A stretch of 64,000 nucleotides of DNA, taken from the NCBI RefSeq assembly GCF_017876775.1, contig NZ_JAGIOP010000002.1, positions 682,001-746,000 on the forward strand, in the 5' to 3' direction. This document shows, piece after piece, positions 39,494-53,832 of the stretch (position 1 is the first letter of the stretch; each line of letters starts with the position of its first letter). The stretch comes from Mycolicibacterium lutetiense. GTDB lineage: Bacteria > Actinomycetota > Actinomycetes > Mycobacteriales > Mycobacteriaceae. The position numbers were made by a program, and so were the translations under genes. The notes under the pieces are model-generated. The model was not told the origin of the DNA. It was given only the letters and a program-made list of their open reading frames with translations, and searched no databases.

Positions 39494-41635
39494 ATGGCAA
39501 CTGCGCCGACGTATCAGCAGATAGATGACGAGGAAGTGACCTTAGTGACCACGGCCGAAGAGATCACCGCTCTCACCCAGCCCATCCACCCCGATGACTG
39601 GACCGAAGTCGACAGCGTTGCCGTCGATACCGCCCGGGTGCTTGCGGCGGACGCAGTGCAGAAGGTCGGCAACGGCCACCCGGGAACCGCGATGAGCCTG
39701 GCTCCCCTCGCTTACACGCTGTTCCAGCGGCAGATGCACCACGATCCCAGCGACACCCAGTGGATCGGCCGGGACCGTTTCGTGTTGTCCTGTGGGCACT
39801 CCAGCCTCACTCTGTACATCCAGCTGTACCTCGGCGGTTTCGGCCTGGAACTGTCCGACATCGAGGCGCTGCGCACCTGGGGCTCGCTGACCCCGGGCCA
39901 CCCCGAGTACCACCACACCAAGGGTGTGGAGATCACCACCGGCCCGCTGGGCCAGGGTTTGGCGTCGGCGGTCGGGATGGCGATGGCCGCGCGCTACGAG
40001 CGCGGGCTGTTCGATCCCGACACCGCTCCGGGCGAGAGCCCGTTCGACCACTACATCTACGTGGTGGCTTCCGACGGCGACATGGAAGAGGGCGTCACCA
40101 GCGAAGCGTCGTCGCTCGCGGGCACCCAGCAGCTCGGCAACCTCATCGTGTTCTGGGACGACAACAAGATCTCCATCGAGCACAACACCGACATCGCACT
40201 GAGTGAGGACGTGCCCGCGCGCTACCGCGCCTACGGCTGGCACGTCCAGGAGGTCGAGGGCGGCGAGAACGTCACTGGAATAGAAGAAGCCATCGCTGAG
40301 GCCAAGAAGGTGACCGACAAGCCGTCGTTCATCGCGTTGCGCACGATCATCGGCTACCCCGCCCCCACCAAAATGAACACCGGCGGCGTGCACGGCTCGG
40401 CGCTGGGCGCCGACGAAGTGGCCGCCACCAAGAAGATCCTCGGCTTCGACCCCGACAAGAGCTTCGAGGTGCGCGACGACGTCATCGCCCACACGCGTGA
40501 GCTGGTGACCCGCGGCAAGCAGGTCCACGACGAGTGGCAGGTGACCTTCGACGCCTGGGCCAAGCGTGAGCCCGAGCGCAAGGCGCTGCTGGATCGGTTG
40601 CAGGCCAAGGAACTTCCTGAGGGCTGGGACGCCGATCTGCCGCACTGGGAGCTCGATTCCAAGCCGGTGGCCACCCGCGCCGCCTCCGGGGCCGTTCTGG
40701 CCGCGGTCGGACAGACGCTGCCCGAGCTGTGGGGTGGTTCGGCCGACCTAGCCGGCAGCAACAACACCACGATCAAGGGCGCGAACTCGTTCGGACCGCC
40801 GTCGATCTCGACCGAGGACTGGAATGCGACCTGGTACGGCCGCACCTTGCACTTCGGTATCCGTGAGCACGCCATGGGCGCGATCCTGTCCGGCATCGTG
40901 TTGCACGGCCCGACCCGGGCCTACGGCGGAACGTTCCTCCAGTTCTCGGATTACATGCGGCCGGCCGTGCGTTTGGCCTCGTTGATGAACATCGATCCGA
41001 TCTACGTCTGGACGCACGATTCGATCGGGCTCGGCGAGGACGGCCCGACGCATCAGCCGATCGAACACCTGGCCGCATTGCGCGCGATCCCGAACCTCTC
41101 GGTGGTCCGACCGGGCGATCCGAACGAGACCGCCTACGCGTGGAAGACCGTGCTCGAGCGCACCGCCAGCACCGGCCCGGTCGGATTGATCCTGACCCGC
41201 CAGGGCGTCCCGGTACTCGAAGGCACCAGCGCCGACGGTGTTTCCCGTGGCGGCTACGTGCTCGGCGGAACCCCGGAGGAGAACCCTGACGTGGTGATCA
41301 TCGCCACGGGCTCCGAACTTCAGCTTGCCGTCGCGGCACAGAAGCTGTTGGCCGACAAGGAGATCAACGCCAGCGTGGTGTCGATGCCGTGTGTCGAGTG
41401 GTTCGAGTCGCAGCCAAGGGAATACCGCGATTCGGTGCTGCCGCCCGCGGTGTCTGCCCGGGTGGCGGTTGAGGCCGGAGTGGCGCAGAGTTGGTACAAG
41501 CTTGTCGGAGACACCGGCGAGATCGTCTCGATCGAGCACTACGGAGCCTCCGCCGACGACAAGACGCTGTTCCGAGAGTTCGGTTTCACCGCCGAGGCCG
41601 TGGCGGCCGCGGCGGAACGCTCCCTGGACAACTAA
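39494..41635 (+). CDS. tkt: Transketolase
   Basis: TPP-dependent transketolase of the non-oxidative pentose phosphate branch. 713 residues. GHPG near the N-terminus, TPP motif GDGDMEEG then [12 protein letters not shown], and the catalytic-half signature [29 protein letters not shown] 39494 has GAGG seven bases upstream; GTG 39545 (VTTAEEI) aligns better with the M. tuberculosis start. A TAGGGT hexamer near 39474 may be the -10. First of the five-gene pentose phosphate operon. Confidence 0.95.
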   Translation: MATAPTYQQIDDEEVTLVTTAEEITALTQPIHPDDWTEVDSVAVDTARVLAADAVQKVGNGHPGTAMSLAPLAYTLFQRQMHHDPSDTQWIGRDRFVLSCGHSSLTLYIQLYLGGFGLELSDIEALRTWGSLTPGHPEYHHTKGVEITTGPLGQGLASAVGMAMAARYERGLFDPDTAPGESPFDHYIYVVASDGDMEEGVTSEASSLAGTQQLGNLIVFWDDNKISIEHNTDIALSEDVPARYRAYGWHVQEVEGGENVTGIEEAIAEAKKVTDKPSFIALRTIIGYPAPTKMNTGGVHGSALGADEVAATKKILGFDPDKSFEVRDDVIAHTRELVTRGKQVHDEWQVTFDAWAKREPERKALLDRLQAKELPEGWDADLPHWELDSKPVATRAASGAVLAAVGQTLPELWGGSADLAGSNNTTIKGANSFGPPSISTEDWNATWYGRTLHFGIREHAMGAILSGIVLHGPTRAYGGTFLQFSDYMRPAVRLASLMNIDPIYVWTHDSIGLGEDGPTHQPIEHLAALRAIPNLSVVRPGDPNETAYAWKTVLERTASTGPVGLILTRQGVPVLEGTSADGVSRGGYVLGGTPEENPDVVIIATGSELQLAVAAQKLLADKEINASVVSMPCVEWFESQPREYRDSVLPPAVSARVAVEAGVAQSWYKLVGDTGEIVSIEHYGASADDKTLFREFGFTAEAVAAAAERSLDN

Positions 41636-41661
41636 CTCACGACTGGCAGGAGAAGGCGAAC

Positions 41662-42777
41662 ATGACTCAGAACCCGAACCTCGCGGCGCTGAGCGCGGCG
41701 GGGGTATCCGTCTGGCTCGACGATCTGTCACGCGAGCGGCTGCAAACCGGAAATCTCCAGAATCTGATCGATACCCGCAGTGTTGTGGGCGTCACCACCA
41801 ACCCGTCGATCTTCCAGGCGGCGCTGTCGAAGGGCACCGCCTACGACGCTCAGGTCAAGGAACTGGCCGAGCGGGGAGCCGACGTCGACGCCACCATCCG
41901 CACCGTCACCACCGATGATGTCCGCAACGCGTGCGACGTCCTGGCCAAGCAGTACGAGGCCTCCAACGGGGTCGACGGCCGGGTGTCCATCGAGGTCGAT
42001 CCGCGACTGGCCCACGACACCGAGAAGACGATCCTGCAGGCGATCGAGCTGTGGAAGATCGTCGACCGGCCCAACCTGCTGATCAAGATTCCCGCGACAC
42101 TTGCCGGGCTGCCCGCGATCACCGCGGTCATCGCGGAGGGCATCTCGGTCAACGTCACGCTGATCTTCTCGGTGGAGCGGCATCGCGGTGTGATGGACGC
42201 TTACCTGGCCGGCCTGGAGGCAGCCAAGGAAGCCGGCCACGATCTGTCCAAGATCCATTCGGTCGCCTCGTTCTTCGTGTCCCGGGTGGACACCGAGATC
42301 GATGCCCGACTCGAAAAGATCGGCTCTGACGAGGCTTTGGGCCTGCGAGGCAAGGCCGGTGTGGCCAACTCGCGCCTGGCCTATGCGGCCTACGAAGAGG
42401 TCTTCGGGGGCGACCGTTTCGGGGCGCTCAAGGGCGACGGTGCCCGCGTTCAGCGCGTGCTGTGGGCCTCGACCGGCGTCAAGAATCCGGACTACTCGGA
42501 CACGCTGTATGTCACCGAGCTGGTCGCCGCCAACACGGTGAACACCTTGCCGGAGAAGACGCTGGAAGCGGTCGCCGACCACGGCAAGATCACCGGTGAC
42601 ACCATCAGCGGGACCGCGGCGGCATCGCAGGAGACCTTCGACAAACTCAGCGCCGTCGGCATCGACCTGGTCGATGTGTTCAAGGTGCTCGAAGACGAGG
42701 GCGTGGAGAAGTTCGAGAAGTCGTGGCAGGAACTGCTCGACGCGACCCAGGGCCAACTCGACGCCGCCACGCGATGA
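41662..42777 (+). CDS. tal: Transaldolase
   Basis: Transfers a dihydroxyacetone unit between sugar phosphates. 371 residues; Schiff-base Lys142 in LLIKIPAT, and N-terminal VTTNPSIF (44-51). ATG 41662 with GGAGAAGG upstream was chosen; the frame open from 41491 lies inside tkt. Its stop overlaps zwf2 by 4 bases (ATGA). Confidence 0.96.
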   Translation: MTQNPNLAALSAAGVSVWLDDLSRERLQTGNLQNLIDTRSVVGVTTNPSIFQAALSKGTAYDAQVKELAERGADVDATIRTVTTDDVRNACDVLAKQYEASNGVDGRVSIEVDPRLAHDTEKTILQAIELWKIVDRPNLLIKIPATLAGLPAITAVIAEGISVNVTLIFSVERHRGVMDAYLAGLEAAKEAGHDLSKIHSVASFFVSRVDTEIDARLEKIGSDEALGLRGKAGVANSRLAYAAYEEVFGGDRFGALKGDGARVQRVLWASTGVKNPDYSDTLYVTELVAANTVNTLPEKTLEAVADHGKITGDTISGTAAASQETFDKLSAVGIDLVDVFKVLEDEGVEKFEKSWQELLDATQGQLDAATR

Positions 42778-44324
42778 GCCCGGCCAACGGCAGGCCCGAC
42801 ACCGCCTGGCGTAATCCCTTGCGGGACAAGCGCGACAAGCGCATGCCCCGCATCGCGGGGCCTTGTGCGGTGGTGATCTTCGGCGTGACGGGCGATCTGG
42901 CCCGCAAGAAGTTGATGCCGGCCATCTACGACCTGGCCAATCGCGGCCTGCTGCCACCCGGCTTCGCGCTGGTGGGCTTCGCACGCCGCGATTGGGCGGA
43001 CGAGGATTTCGGCAAGATTGTCCTGGATGCGGTCAGGCAGCACGCCCGCACCCCGTTCCATCAGGAGGTCTGGGACCGCCTCGCCGAGGGATTCCGGTTC
43101 GTGCAGGGCACTTTCGACGATGACGCCTCGTTCGAGCGTCTTTCAGAGACGCTGCACAAACTCGATGTCGAGCGCGGCACCAGCGGCAATCATGCGTTCT
43201 ACCTGTCTATCCCGCCGAACGCGTTCCCCCAGGTCTGCGAGCAACTGTCGAAATCGGGGCTGGCCGACAAGCCGGAGGGCAGCTGGAGCCGGGTAGTCAT
43301 CGAGAAGCCGTTCGGCCACGACCTCAAGAGCGCCGAGGAACTCAACTCTGTCGTCAACAGCGTGTTTCCCGAGTCGTCGGTGTTCCGCATCGACCACTAC
43401 CTGGGCAAGGAGACCGTCCAGAACCTCCTGGCACTGCGCTTCGCCAACGAGATGTTCGAGCCGGTGTTGAACTCGCACTACGTCGACAGCGTGCAGATCA
43501 CGATGGCCGAGGACATCGGTCTCGGCGGGCGCGGCGGCTACTACGACGGAGTCGGCGCCGCCCGCGACGTCATCCAGAACCATCTGCTGCAGCTACTGGC
43601 GCTGACGGCGATGGAAGAGCCGGTGAGCTTCTCCCCCGCAGAACTGCAAGCCGAGAAGATCAAGGTGCTCTCGGCGACCCGCCTCGCCGAGCCGCTGAAC
43701 GAGACGACGTCTCGGGGGCAGTACGCCGCGGGTTGGCAGGGCGGCGAGAAGGTCGTCGGGTTGTTGGACGAGGAAGGCTTCTCCAAGACATCCACCACCG
43801 AGACGTTCGCAGCCATCACGCTGGATGTGGACACCCGACGCTGGGCGGGCGTGCCGTTCTATCTGCGCACCGGAAAACGCCTGGGCCGCCGGGTCACCGA
43901 GATCGCACTGTTGTTCAAGCGCGCACCGCACCTGCCCTTCGATGCCACGATGACCGATGAGCTCGGCCAGAACGCGCTGGTGATCCGGGTCCAACCGGAC
44001 GAAGGCATCACCCTGCGTTTCGGGTCCAAGGTTCCAGGCCACATCATGGAAGTCCGCGATGTCAGTATGGACTTCTCCTACGGTTCGGCCTTCGCCGAGG
44101 AGTCACCGGAGGCCTACGAGCGCCTGATCCTCGATGTGTTGCTGGGCGAGCCATCGCTGTTCCCGGTCAACGCCGAGGTCGAATTATGTTGGAAAATCCT
44201 GGATCCCGCACTCGAGTACTGGGCTAGCCACGGTAAGCCCGATTCCTACGAGTCCGGAACCTGGGGCCCCGAATCATCGTTCGAGATGCTGCGCCGGTCA
44301 GGCCGGGAATGGAGGCGGCCGTGA
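42774..44324 (+). CDS. zwf2: Glucose-6-phosphate dehydrogenase
   Basis: NADP-linked glucose-6-phosphate dehydrogenase, entry to the oxidative pentose phosphate branch. 516 residues. Cofactor motif [11 protein letters not shown] (37-47) and active-site [14 protein letters not shown] near 205-218 are clear. Uses ATG 42774, coupled to tal; GTGA overlap with opcA. OpcA is its known allosteric assembly partner in actinobacteria. Confidence 0.96.
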   Translation: MSPANGRPDTAWRNPLRDKRDKRMPRIAGPCAVVIFGVTGDLARKKLMPAIYDLANRGLLPPGFALVGFARRDWADEDFGKIVLDAVRQHARTPFHQEVWDRLAEGFRFVQGTFDDDASFERLSETLHKLDVERGTSGNHAFYLSIPPNAFPQVCEQLSKSGLADKPEGSWSRVVIEKPFGHDLKSAEELNSVVNSVFPESSVFRIDHYLGKETVQNLLALRFANEMFEPVLNSHYVDSVQITMAEDIGLGGRGGYYDGVGAARDVIQNHLLQLLALTAMEEPVSFSPAELQAEKIKVLSATRLAEPLNETTSRGQYAAGWQGGEKVVGLLDEEGFSKTSTTETFAAITLDVDTRRWAGVPFYLRTGKRLGRRVTEIALLFKRAPHLPFDATMTDELGQNALVIRVQPDEGITLRFGSKVPGHIMEVRDVSMDFSYGSAFAEESPEAYERLILDVLLGEPSLFPVNAEVELCWKILDPALEYWASHGKPDSYESGTWGPESSFEMLRRSGREWRRP

Positions 44325-45232
44325 TTGTCGATCTGCCCGAGACCAATACCGGGGCGATCAACAAGAAGATCGTCGCACTGCGCGAAGAGGGCGGCGCGAT
44401 CACTCTCGGTCGGGTACTGACACTCGTCATCGCCCTCGATAGTGAAGCGCTGCTGGAGGAGTCCATCGACGCGGCCAACGCGGCCAGCCGTGAGCATCCG
44501 TGCCGCGTGATCGTGGCTCTCCCCGGGGACCGTCTGACCACGGAGGCCCGGCTGGATGCCCAGCTACGGGTAGGCCGCGATGCCGGCGCCAACGAGGTGG
44601 TGGTGCTGCGACTGTCCGGCCCGCTGGCCAACCACTCCAGCAGCGTCGTGACGCCGTTCCTGCTGCCAGACACGCCGGTGGTGACCTGGTGGCCCGATCT
44701 CGCCCCCGCCGTCCCTGCACAGGATCCGCTGGGCAAGTTGGCGATTCGCCGGATCACCGACGCCACGAACGGCTCTGATCCGCTGGCCTGCATCAAGAGC
44801 AGGCTCAACGGTTACACCGATGGTGACACCGATCTCGCCTGGAGCCGCGTCACCTACTGGCGCGCGCTGCTGGCCGCCGCGATCGATCAGCCGCCACACG
44901 AACCCATCACCTCGGCGCTGGTGTCCGGGCTCAAGGACGAGCCCGCGCTCGACATCCTGGCCGGCTGGCTCGCCAACCGGATCGACGGGCCGGTGACGCG
45001 GACAACCGGTGACTTGAAGGTCGAGCTGACCAGGCCCAGCGAAACCGTGACCCTGGCGCGGCCGCAGACCGGCGTCACCGCAGTACTGAGCCGAACCGGC
45101 AAGCCTGATGCGTTGGTGCCCTTGGCCCGCCGCGAAGCCAAGGAGTGCCTGGCAGAGGATCTGCGCCGGCTCGACGCCGACGAAATCTACTACGACGCAC
45201 TCACGGGAATCGACAAGGTCCAGTACGTATGA
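44321..45232 (+). CDS. opcA: OpcA, glucose-6-phosphate dehydrogenase assembly protein
   Basis: 303 residues. Needed for activity of G6PDH in cyanobacteria and actinobacteria. GTG 44321 (MIVDLPETN) matches the family start; ATG 44309 would add four residues. Overlaps zwf2 and pgl by 4 bases each, the classic zwf-opcA-pgl arrangement. Typical segments: [33 protein letters not shown]. Confidence 0.93.
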   Translation: MIVDLPETNTGAINKKIVALREEGGAITLGRVLTLVIALDSEALLEESIDAANAASREHPCRVIVALPGDRLTTEARLDAQLRVGRDAGANEVVVLRLSGPLANHSSSVVTPFLLPDTPVVTWWPDLAPAVPAQDPLGKLAIRRITDATNGSDPLACIKSRLNGYTDGDTDLAWSRVTYWRALLAAAIDQPPHEPITSALVSGLKDEPALDILAGWLANRIDGPVTRTTGDLKVELTRPSETVTLARPQTGVTAVLSRTGKPDALVPLARREAKECLAEDLRRLDADEIYYDALTGIDKVQYV

Positions 45233-45960
45233 GCACTGTTATCGAGCGTTACGCCGACACCGACGCACTGGTGGCCGCAGCCGGAGACCGGTTGGTGGGT
45301 GCCATCGCGTCGGCGATCTCCGCGCGTGGTCATGCCAACATCGTGCTCACCGGCGGAGGAACGGGAATCGGCCTGCTCAAGCGCGTCGGTGAGCGCAGCG
45401 GCGAGATCGACTGGTCGAAGGTGCACATCTACTGGGGCGACGAGCGTTTCGTACCGCAGGACGACGACGAGCGCAACGACAAGCAGGCCCGCGAGGCACT
45501 GCTCGACCATGTCGGGATCTCGGACGTCAACGTGCACGCGATGGCCGCCAGCGATGGCGAATTCGGTGACGATCTCACCGCGGCCGCCGCCGGGTATGCA
45601 CAGCTGCTGGCCGCCAACTTCGACCCTCCCGGGCCCGAGTTCGACGTGCATCTGCTCGGTATGGGCGGCGAGGGACATATCAACTCACTGTTTCCCGACA
45701 CCGACGCAGTGCGTGAGAATGACCGCATGGTGGTGGGCGTGGCCGACTGCCCCAAGCCACCGCCACGCCGAATCACGTTGACGCTTCCGGCGGTTCGCAA
45801 GTCCCGCGAGGTGTGGCTGGTGGTGTCCGGCGAGGCCAAGGCCGACGCCGTCGCCGCCGCGATCGGTGGTGCCGATCCGGTCGACATCCCCGCCGCGGGC
45901 GCGATCGGTCGCGACCGGACGGTGTGGTTACTCGACGAGGCTGCGGCAAGCAAGCTCTGA
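45229..45960 (+). CDS. pgl: 6-phosphogluconolactonase
   Basis: Hydrolyses 6-phosphogluconolactone. 243 residues of the SugarP isomerase-like fold: ILTGGGT-type [10 protein letters not shown] near 41-50, [17 protein letters not shown] and [15 protein letters not shown], with the conserved acidic/His residues. Coupled to opcA (ATGA). Called devB in M. tuberculosis (Rv1445c). Last enzyme of this operon. Confidence 0.95.
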   Translation: MSTVIERYADTDALVAAAGDRLVGAIASAISARGHANIVLTGGGTGIGLLKRVGERSGEIDWSKVHIYWGDERFVPQDDDERNDKQAREALLDHVGISDVNVHAMAASDGEFGDDLTAAAAGYAQLLAANFDPPGPEFDVHLLGMGGEGHINSLFPDTDAVRENDRMVVGVADCPKPPPRRITLTLPAVRKSREVWLVVSGEAKADAVAAAIGGADPVDIPAAGAIGRDRTVWLLDEAAASKL

Positions 45961-45969
45961 GCCGACCCA

Positions 45970-46125
45970 CTAGTCGTCCGAGGTGCCGCCCTCCCACTCG
46001 CCGGTTCGGTCGGCCAAGGCCTCGGCATAACCGGCCAGGTAGTCGGCCACCTGACGGTTGGGCGTGAGCCGGTCAGTCACCACAGCCGACCGGGCTCGGT
46101 GTTCGCAGAATTGCCGCACAACCAT
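45970..46125 (-). CDS. Possible 51-residue small protein
   Basis: An ORF too short for routine calling, antisense to the gap after pgl. From ATG 46125 the chain ends ...PNRQVADYLAGYAEALADRTGEWEGG and TSDD. Third-position G/C bias is strong in the last 35 codons, as in real mycobacterial genes. GTG 46083 and GTG 46080 are shorter starts. No ribosome site is clear, and no homologue is recalled. Real but unproven. Confidence 0.35.
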   Translation of the reverse strand: MVVRQFCEHRARSAVVTDRLTPNRQVADYLAGYAEALADRTGEWEGGTSDD

Positions 46126-46175
46126 TCAGACGCGGTTGGTCCGCGTTTGGTTCCCCACCGGCCATACTGTCTGGC

Positions 46176-46553
46176 ATGGCAGACAAAGGGGACGGCCGCA
46201 CCCGCCCGAACTCCGGGCGGCAACGAATCCGGACGTTGACGCAGGCTGCACTCAATGCCGATATGACCGTCGAGCAGGTCGACACGCTGCTCACCGATCT
46301 CAGCAGCACCCTGGTCGATCTCAACAGGTCGACCGGTGGCCTGGATGTCACGCTCGACCGCTTCAACGAAACCATCACCCGCATCGACGAACTCGCACCT
46401 CGCCTCATCGGCATGGTCGAGCGCCTGGAGGCGATCGTGGATCGGGTCGAGGTCATCGTCGGCATCGGCGAGGCCGTGATGGCACCGCTGGCAGCGACGG
46501 AGAGTGCGGTGCGCGGAATGATCGACCGGGTCCGCAAGAGCGCCGGCCTGTAG
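46176..46553 (+). CDS. Small conserved helical protein (Rv1444c position)
   Basis: A 125-residue, strongly helical protein with long Leu/Ile/Val heptad-like stretches (DTLLTDLSSTLVDLN, then MVERLEAIVDRVEVIV), so a coiled coil or amphipathic helix bundle is likely. Basic Arg-rich N-terminus. TACTGT at 46165-46170 lies just before ATG 46176, compatible with a leaderless transcript. It lies downstream of pgl on the same strand, as Rv1444c does. Function unknown. Confidence 0.75.
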   Translation: MADKGDGRTRPNSGRQRIRTLTQAALNADMTVEQVDTLLTDLSSTLVDLNRSTGGLDVTLDRFNETITRIDELAPRLIGMVERLEAIVDRVEVIVGIGEAVMAPLAATESAVRGMIDRVRKSAGL

Positions 46554-46566
46554 GGCGGGTCCGGAT

Positions 46567-49371
46567 TCAGCCGCTGTTGCGCAGCGCTGTCGCCAATCCG
46601 CTCATGGTGAGCAGGATGCCACGCTGCACCCGCTCGTCGGTATCCCCGCCGCGGTACCGGCGCAGCAGCTCGACCTGCAGGTGATTGAGCGGTTCGAGGT
46701 ACGGGAACCGGTTGAACACCGACCGGGCCAGGGCCGGGTTGTCGGCGAGCAGGTCGTCCTGACCGGTGATCAGCTTGTACATGTCGATGGTGCGGGTGTG
46801 CTCGGCGACGATCTTGTCGAACACCCGGGCCCGCAGTTCCTCGTCGGCGACCAACTCGGAATACCGTGCCGCCAAACCCATATCCGACTTGGCCAGCACC
46901 TGGGCCATGTTCGACAACACCGTGCGGAAGAACGGCCAGCGTCGGTACAGATCCTGCAACACCGAGAGCCTGGTCTCGTCGTCGGCGATCCACTGCGCGA
47001 ACGCGCTGCCCGTGCCGTACCAACCCGGCAGCATCACGCGGGACTGGCTCCAGGCCAGCACCCACGGGATGGCCCGCAGATCGGCGATGGAGGTCGTCGG
47101 TTTGCGTGAGCTGGGCCGGCTGCCGATGTTGAGTGCGCCGATCTCGCTGACCGGTGTCGAAGCCTTGAAGTATTCGACGAATCCTGGTGTTTCATGGACC
47201 AATTCGGCGTAGGACCGCTGCGCCAGGGCGGCCAGCTCGTCGAGCACCTGGTAAGCGGGGCCGGCTTCGCCGCCGAGGCCCTCGACGTCGAGGAGGGTCG
47301 ATTCCAGCGTCGCGGCCAGCAGCGTCTCCAGATTGCGGTGCGCGATCCGTGGCTCGGCGTACTTCGCCGCGATCACCTCACCCTGCTCGGTGATACGCAA
47401 CGACCCCTTCACCGCGCCGGGCGGTTGCGCGAGGATCGCGTCGTAACTCGGTCCGCCACCACGGCCCACGGTGCCGCCCCGTCCGTGGAACAGCCGCAAC
47501 CGAATCCCGGTCGTGCGCGCGGCTTCGACGAGGTCCAGTTCGGCTCGGTACAGCGCCCAGTTGGCCGCCAGGTAGCCGCCGTCCTTGTTCGAGTCCGAGT
47601 AGCCCAGCATCACTTCCTGGTGCTGTCCGCGCGCGGTGACGATGCTGCGGTAGACCGGCAGCGCGAGAGCCGCCTGCAGGACCTCCGAACCCTGCTGCAG
47701 GTCCTCGATGGTTTCGAACAGTGGCACGATCCCGACCGGTGCGTACACCTCGCCGTGCGCTGCACCCGAAACATCGAGTAGGCCTGCCTCTTTGAGCAGG
47801 ATCGCCGTTTCGAGCAGATCGGACACCGATTGACACATCGAGATGACGTAGTTGGGCACGGCCTGGGCGCCCAAGACGGTGACCGCCCGCGCCGCCGCAC
47901 CGATGATGTCGAGTTCCTTGCGGGCCAGCTCCGACAGCTCGGCACCCTCGCCGATCAGTGGTCGCCGGGTGGCGATCTCGGTCGCGAGCAGTTCGACCCG
48001 CTGTGCTTCGGAAAGGGACGCGTAGTCGGGATGGACTCCGGCCCAGGCCAACAATTCCGCGACCACCTGCTCGTGCACCTCGGAGTTCTGTCGCATGTCC
48101 AGGCCGCACAGATGAAAGCCGAAGACCCGCACCGCTTCTCGTAACCGGCTCAGCCGGTCGTCGGCCAGCACCGCGCTGCCGTGGCCTCGCAGTGAAGCGT
48201 CCACGGTGTCGAGGTCTGCCAGGAATTCCTGCGGACTGCGGTAGGCGGTGCGGCCCAGGTCGAGCTCGTGCTCGGGTTGCTCATCGAGTATTTCGCGACC
48301 GGCGGCAGTCAGACGCGCATGGATCACCCGCAGTGCCCGCCGGTAGGGTTCGTCGGCACGTGCCGGCTCATCGCAGGCATCGGCCAGCAGGGCCAGCCCC
48401 TCACTGATGCTGACCAGCCGGGCCGACATCGACAGCTCTTCTTCCAGGGCGGTGATCTCGGTGAAGTAGTGCGCGAAGGCCACGTGAGCGGCGCGCCCGG
48501 TGGCGAGCCGCACCACGCCCGCGTCGACATTGGGATTCCCGTCCCGGTCACCACCGATCCAGCTTCCCGGCCGCAGAATCGGCTGCTCCAACAGGTTCTC
48601 CCCCGGCCAGCGGGCCTGCAACGCGTTCCGCACCTCGGCGTTCACCTGTGGGATCACCTCGAAGAATGCCGCTGGGTAGTACCGCAGCCCGGTTTCTATC
48701 TCGTCGGAGATCTTGAGTCGCGACAACCGAACGAGCGCGGTTTGCCACAGCGTCAGGATGTTGCGGCGCAACTCGACCTCGATGTCCCGCCCGTCCGCGG
48801 TGCGTGTGAGCCCGTGCATGCGCAGCCGCATCAACTCGGTGACCCGATGCTGGGTGTCGAAGACGGTGCGACGCCGGGTTTCGGTGGGATGCGCGGTGAT
48901 CACCGGTGACACCAGGGCACCGCTCAACGCGTCGGCGACGGCGGCGGCTTCCAGGTCGGCCCGATCGAGCTTCAGGTAGGTGGCGGCCAAACTGCTGTCC
49001 TGCGGGGGCTCACCCGCGGCCTCGTGCACGGCGCGTCGCCGCTCGCGGTGGATGTCCTCCGCGACGTTGGCCAATAGAGCGAAGTGGGTGAACGCACGGA
49101 TGACCGGGATCGCCTGGTGGATATCGATACCGGTGAACAGGTCCGCCAGCTCCGCCCGGTCGATCTCCGAGCGGCGTACCCGGAAGGACTCGACCCGGGC
49201 CCGTTCGACCAGGTCGAAGACCTCGGCTCCGTTCTGTTCGCGCACGGTGTCGCCGAGAATCGCACCGAGCAACCGGATGTCCTCACGCATCGGCTCGGTG
49301 GCCTCGCGGCCCACCGGAGTGCGCTGAACCGCACCGATCGGATCCAGCGCGGTATCGGGACCGTCAGCCAT
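46567..49371 (-). CDS. ppc: Phosphoenolpyruvate carboxylase
   Basis: Carboxylates PEP to oxaloacetate, an anaplerotic enzyme. 934 residues. Active-site motifs [14 protein letters not shown] (His), [10 protein letters not shown] (Lys) and [15 protein letters not shown] (Arg/Gly) are intact, and the C-terminus is TALRNSG. To my knowledge M. tuberculosis lacks this gene; fast-growing mycobacteria have it. It converges on the small helical gene (13-base gap) and is 50 bases downstream of secG on the same strand. Confidence 0.95.
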   Translation of the reverse strand: MADGPDTALDPIGAVQRTPVGREATEPMREDIRLLGAILGDTVREQNGAEVFDLVERARVESFRVRRSEIDRAELADLFTGIDIHQAIPVIRAFTHFALLANVAEDIHRERRRAVHEAAGEPPQDSSLAATYLKLDRADLEAAAVADALSGALVSPVITAHPTETRRRTVFDTQHRVTELMRLRMHGLTRTADGRDIEVELRRNILTLWQTALVRLSRLKISDEIETGLRYYPAAFFEVIPQVNAEVRNALQARWPGENLLEQPILRPGSWIGGDRDGNPNVDAGVVRLATGRAAHVAFAHYFTEITALEEELSMSARLVSISEGLALLADACDEPARADEPYRRALRVIHARLTAAGREILDEQPEHELDLGRTAYRSPQEFLADLDTVDASLRGHGSAVLADDRLSRLREAVRVFGFHLCGLDMRQNSEVHEQVVAELLAWAGVHPDYASLSEAQRVELLATEIATRRPLIGEGAELSELARKELDIIGAAARAVTVLGAQAVPNYVISMCQSVSDLLETAILLKEAGLLDVSGAAHGEVYAPVGIVPLFETIEDLQQGSEVLQAALALPVYRSIVTARGQHQEVMLGYSDSNKDGGYLAANWALYRAELDLVEAARTTGIRLRLFHGRGGTVGRGGGPSYDAILAQPPGAVKGSLRITEQGEVIAAKYAEPRIAHRNLETLLAATLESTLLDVEGLGGEAGPAYQVLDELAALAQRSYAELVHETPGFVEYFKASTPVSEIGALNIGSRPSSRKPTTSIADLRAIPWVLAWSQSRVMLPGWYGTGSAFAQWIADDETRLSVLQDLYRRWPFFRTVLSNMAQVLAKSDMGLAARYSELVADEELRARVFDKIVAEHTRTIDMYKLITGQDDLLADNPALARSVFNRFPYLEPLNHLQVELLRRYRGGDTDERVQRGILLTMSGLATALRNSG

Positions 49372-49421
49372 GTCCCCAGTATCGTTGCCCCGCCGGCGTA
49401 CCGCACGGCGGGTCAGAGGGT

Positions 49422-49655
49422 TTAGCCGTACTTGATCAGCAACCCGACGCCGAGGATCGACACCAGCCAGATGCCGGCCACGAACAACGTCAGCCGGTCG
49501 AGGTTCTTCTCGACCACGGTGGAGCCGGACAGACTGGACTGGACACCGCCACCGAACAGGGTGGACAGACCGCCACCTTTGGCACGATGCAGCAGCACCA
49601 AGAGCACGACCAGCACGCTGGTCACGACCAGAGTGATCTGCAGGGCCAATTCCAT
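49422..49655 (-). CDS. secG: Preprotein translocase subunit SecG
   Basis: A 77-residue protein with two hydrophobic segments (about 3-21 and 54-72) and the SecG middle loop [32 protein letters not shown]. Auxiliary subunit of SecYEG. Follows tpiA by 44 bases on the same strand, as Rv1440 follows its neighbours. Confidence 0.94.
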   Translation of the reverse strand: MELALQITLVVTSVLVVLLVLLHRAKGGGLSTLFGGGVQSSLSGSTVVEKNLDRLTLFVAGIWLVSILGVGLLIKYG

Positions 49656-49699
49656 GGCTGTAAGACTACCCGGTGAGGTGTCCGGTCCAGGCCCCCGGG

Positions 49700-50494
<795 letters not shown>

Positions 50495-50497
50495 GGT

Positions 50498-51724
50498 CTA
50501 CGACTCCAGTACTTCGATGCCGGGCAGGGTCTTGCCCTCAAGGTATTCCAGTGACGCGCCGCCACCGGTCGAGATGTGCGAGAAGCCGTCCTCGGCCAGG
50601 CCGAGTTGTCGCACCGCGGCCGCCGAATCGCCGCCGCCGACGACGCTGAACGCACCCTTTTCGGTGGCGCCGATGATCGCCTCGGCCACCCCCTTGGTGC
50701 CCGCCGAGAAGGCCGGGAACTCGAAAACGCCCATGGGCCCGTTCCAGAACACGGTCTTGGCATTGGACAGCAGCGCGGTGAAGCGCTTGACCGACTCCGG
50801 GCCGATGTCCAGGCCCATCTTGCCCTCGGGGATGCGGTCGGAGGCCACGGTTTCCGGTTCGGCGTCGGCGGCGAACTTGTCGGCCACGACGATGTCCACC
50901 GGCAGGTGGATCACGTCGCCGTAGGTGTCCAACAGTCGCCTGCAGGTGTCGATCATCTCTTCCTGACACAGCGAGGTCCCCACCGAAACCCCTTGTGCAG
51001 CAAGGAACGTGAAGCACATTCCGCCACCGATGACGATGCTGTCAGCCTTGGTGGCCAGGTTCTCGATGACGGCGAGCTTGTCGGAGACCTTCGAGCCACC
51101 GAGCACCACGGCGTAAGGGCGCTCGGTCGAGCTGGTCAACTGCTCGAGCACCTTGACCTCGGTGGCCACCAACGTGCCCGCGTAGTGCGGCAGCAGGGTG
51201 GCGACGTCGTAGACCGAGGCCTGCTTGCGGTGCACCACACCGAATCCATCGGAGACGAAGGCACCCGGCGAGCCGTCGGCACCCTCGACCAGGGCTGCCA
51301 ATTCACGGGCCAGCGCCGACCTCTCGGCATTGTCCTTGCTGGTCTCCCGCGGGTCGAAGCGGATGTTCTCCAACAGCAGCACGTCGCCGTCGGTGAGCCC
51401 CTCGGCCCGAGCCAGCGCGTCGGTGCCGACCACATCGCCGGCCAACTGCACGTGGCGTCCGAGCTTCTCCCCCAGTGCCGCGGCCACCGGCGCGAGCGAC
51501 AACTTCGGGTCCGGGGTTCCCTTGGGGCGGCCCAGGTGCGCCGCGACGACGACCTTGGCGCCGGCCTCGGCCAGCGCTTTGAGCGTCGGGACCGAGGCGA
51601 TGATGCGGCCCTGGTCGGTGATGGCGCCCTCGTCATCGAGTGGGACATTGAGGTCGGAGCGGACAAGTACGCCGCGCCCCTCCACGCCCTCGGCCAACAG
51701 GTCAGCGAGTGTTTTAACAGTCAT
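50498..51724 (-). CDS. pgk: Phosphoglycerate kinase
   Basis: Makes ATP and 3-phosphoglycerate. 408 residues. RSDLNVPLD near the N-terminus, the nucleotide-binding [14 protein letters not shown] and [13 protein letters not shown] near the C-terminus. 5 bases downstream of gap and 3 upstream of tpiA, a tight glycolytic operon. Confidence 0.97.
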   Translation of the reverse strand: MTVKTLADLLAEGVEGRGVLVRSDLNVPLDDEGAITDQGRIIASVPTLKALAEAGAKVVVAAHLGRPKGTPDPKLSLAPVAAALGEKLGRHVQLAGDVVGTDALARAEGLTDGDVLLLENIRFDPRETSKDNAERSALARELAALVEGADGSPGAFVSDGFGVVHRKQASVYDVATLLPHYAGTLVATEVKVLEQLTSSTERPYAVVLGGSKVSDKLAVIENLATKADSIVIGGGMCFTFLAAQGVSVGTSLCQEEMIDTCRRLLDTYGDVIHLPVDIVVADKFAADAEPETVASDRIPEGKMGLDIGPESVKRFTALLSNAKTVFWNGPMGVFEFPAFSAGTKGVAEAIIGATEKGAFSVVGGGDSAAAVRQLGLAEDGFSHISTGGGASLEYLEGKTLPGIEVLES

Positions 51725-51729
51725 TGGTA

Positions 51730-52839
<1,110 letters not shown>

Positions 52840-53832
52840 TCAGATTTCGCGGTCGTGTAGGGCGAGTTGGTCGAGTTCGTGCGGATCCTGGCCGACCAGA
52901 TCGGCAATGAGCCCGTCATCCGAGAGGTCCATCGGTTCAGAGTGTTTCCAGTCGTGATGCGCTACCTCGTTGAGCCGCTTGATGATGTGGTGGTCGGTCA
53001 CCTCGATGGCCAACTCGCGACGATGATCGAAGCTGCCCGGGGAGAAATTGATCGAGCCGACGATGGCCCGCTCGTGATCGGCGAGAATCATCTTGGCGTG
53101 CAGCTTCATGTGCTTGAGCCGGTGGATCTTGATGCCGACGTCGTCCAGGATGCGCATCCCGCTGACACCTTCGAGGAGCTTGCCTGACTTGAGATGGTGG
53201 GCCGCGCGGGCCATGACGTGAACCTTCACGCCACGACGTGCCGCACGGACCAGACGCTCGATGATCACCGGGTCCTGGTATCGCTCATTCTGGACGAACA
53301 AAGTGTGTTCGGCCCTGTCGATGAACTCGGCGATGCGATGCCGACCGTTCGTCGGGCACCAGATCAGGTGCGCACCACCGCCGGGATCGAAGTCCTCACG
53401 CGCCCAGTCGGCTTCGAAGCAGTCGATGATCTCGGCGACCTCATAGGCGCTGGGTGTGACGACGGCGTAGTCCCGCGTCACGGTGAAGTTCTCCTCGGTC
53501 CAGTTCAGCGACTCGACGAACGCATGCTCATCGTCGACCACCATCGACTTCTCGTGCGTCAGGTCGAACGCGGGATTGCTGGCACGGACCTGGATGCCGT
53601 ACCGCTGCAACGTCTCCCGCGCGACGTCGTTGTCGGTCTCCCCGTCGCGCCGTTCGGGGTTGAGCATGACCTTGACGTCCACGCCGCGCCGGTGGGCGGC
53701 CACCACAGCCTCCAACAACGGCAGGTGGCTGAAGGCGAACATCTTGATGCGCACCGACCGGGTGGAATTACCGATCGCGTCGATCACCGGCTGTGCCGAG
53801 TCGTCGGGCAGGATGATCAGCGAACGTGTCAC
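52840..53832 (-). CDS. Phospholipase D-like protein
   Basis: 330 residues with two HKD motifs: HEKSMVVDD then VESLN (N-terminal half, ESLN for GSxN) and HAKMILAD then VGSINF (C-terminal half). No signal peptide or membrane anchor. PLD-superfamily members include cardiolipin synthases, nucleases and lipases; which one is open. Its GTG start overlaps the stop of the ABC exporter (GTGA), so they are coupled, which suggests work on a shared lipid substrate. Confidence 0.86.
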   Translation of the reverse strand: MTRSLIILPDDSAQPVIDAIGNSTRSVRIKMFAFSHLPLLEAVVAAHRRGVDVKVMLNPERRDGETDNDVARETLQRYGIQVRASNPAFDLTHEKSMVVDDEHAFVESLNWTEENFTVTRDYAVVTPSAYEVAEIIDCFEADWAREDFDPGGGAHLIWCPTNGRHRIAEFIDRAEHTLFVQNERYQDPVIIERLVRAARRGVKVHVMARAAHHLKSGKLLEGVSGMRILDDVGIKIHRLKHMKLHAKMILADHERAIVGSINFSPGSFDHRRELAIEVTDHHIIKRLNEVAHHDWKHSEPMDLSDDGLIADLVGQDPHELDQLALHDREI

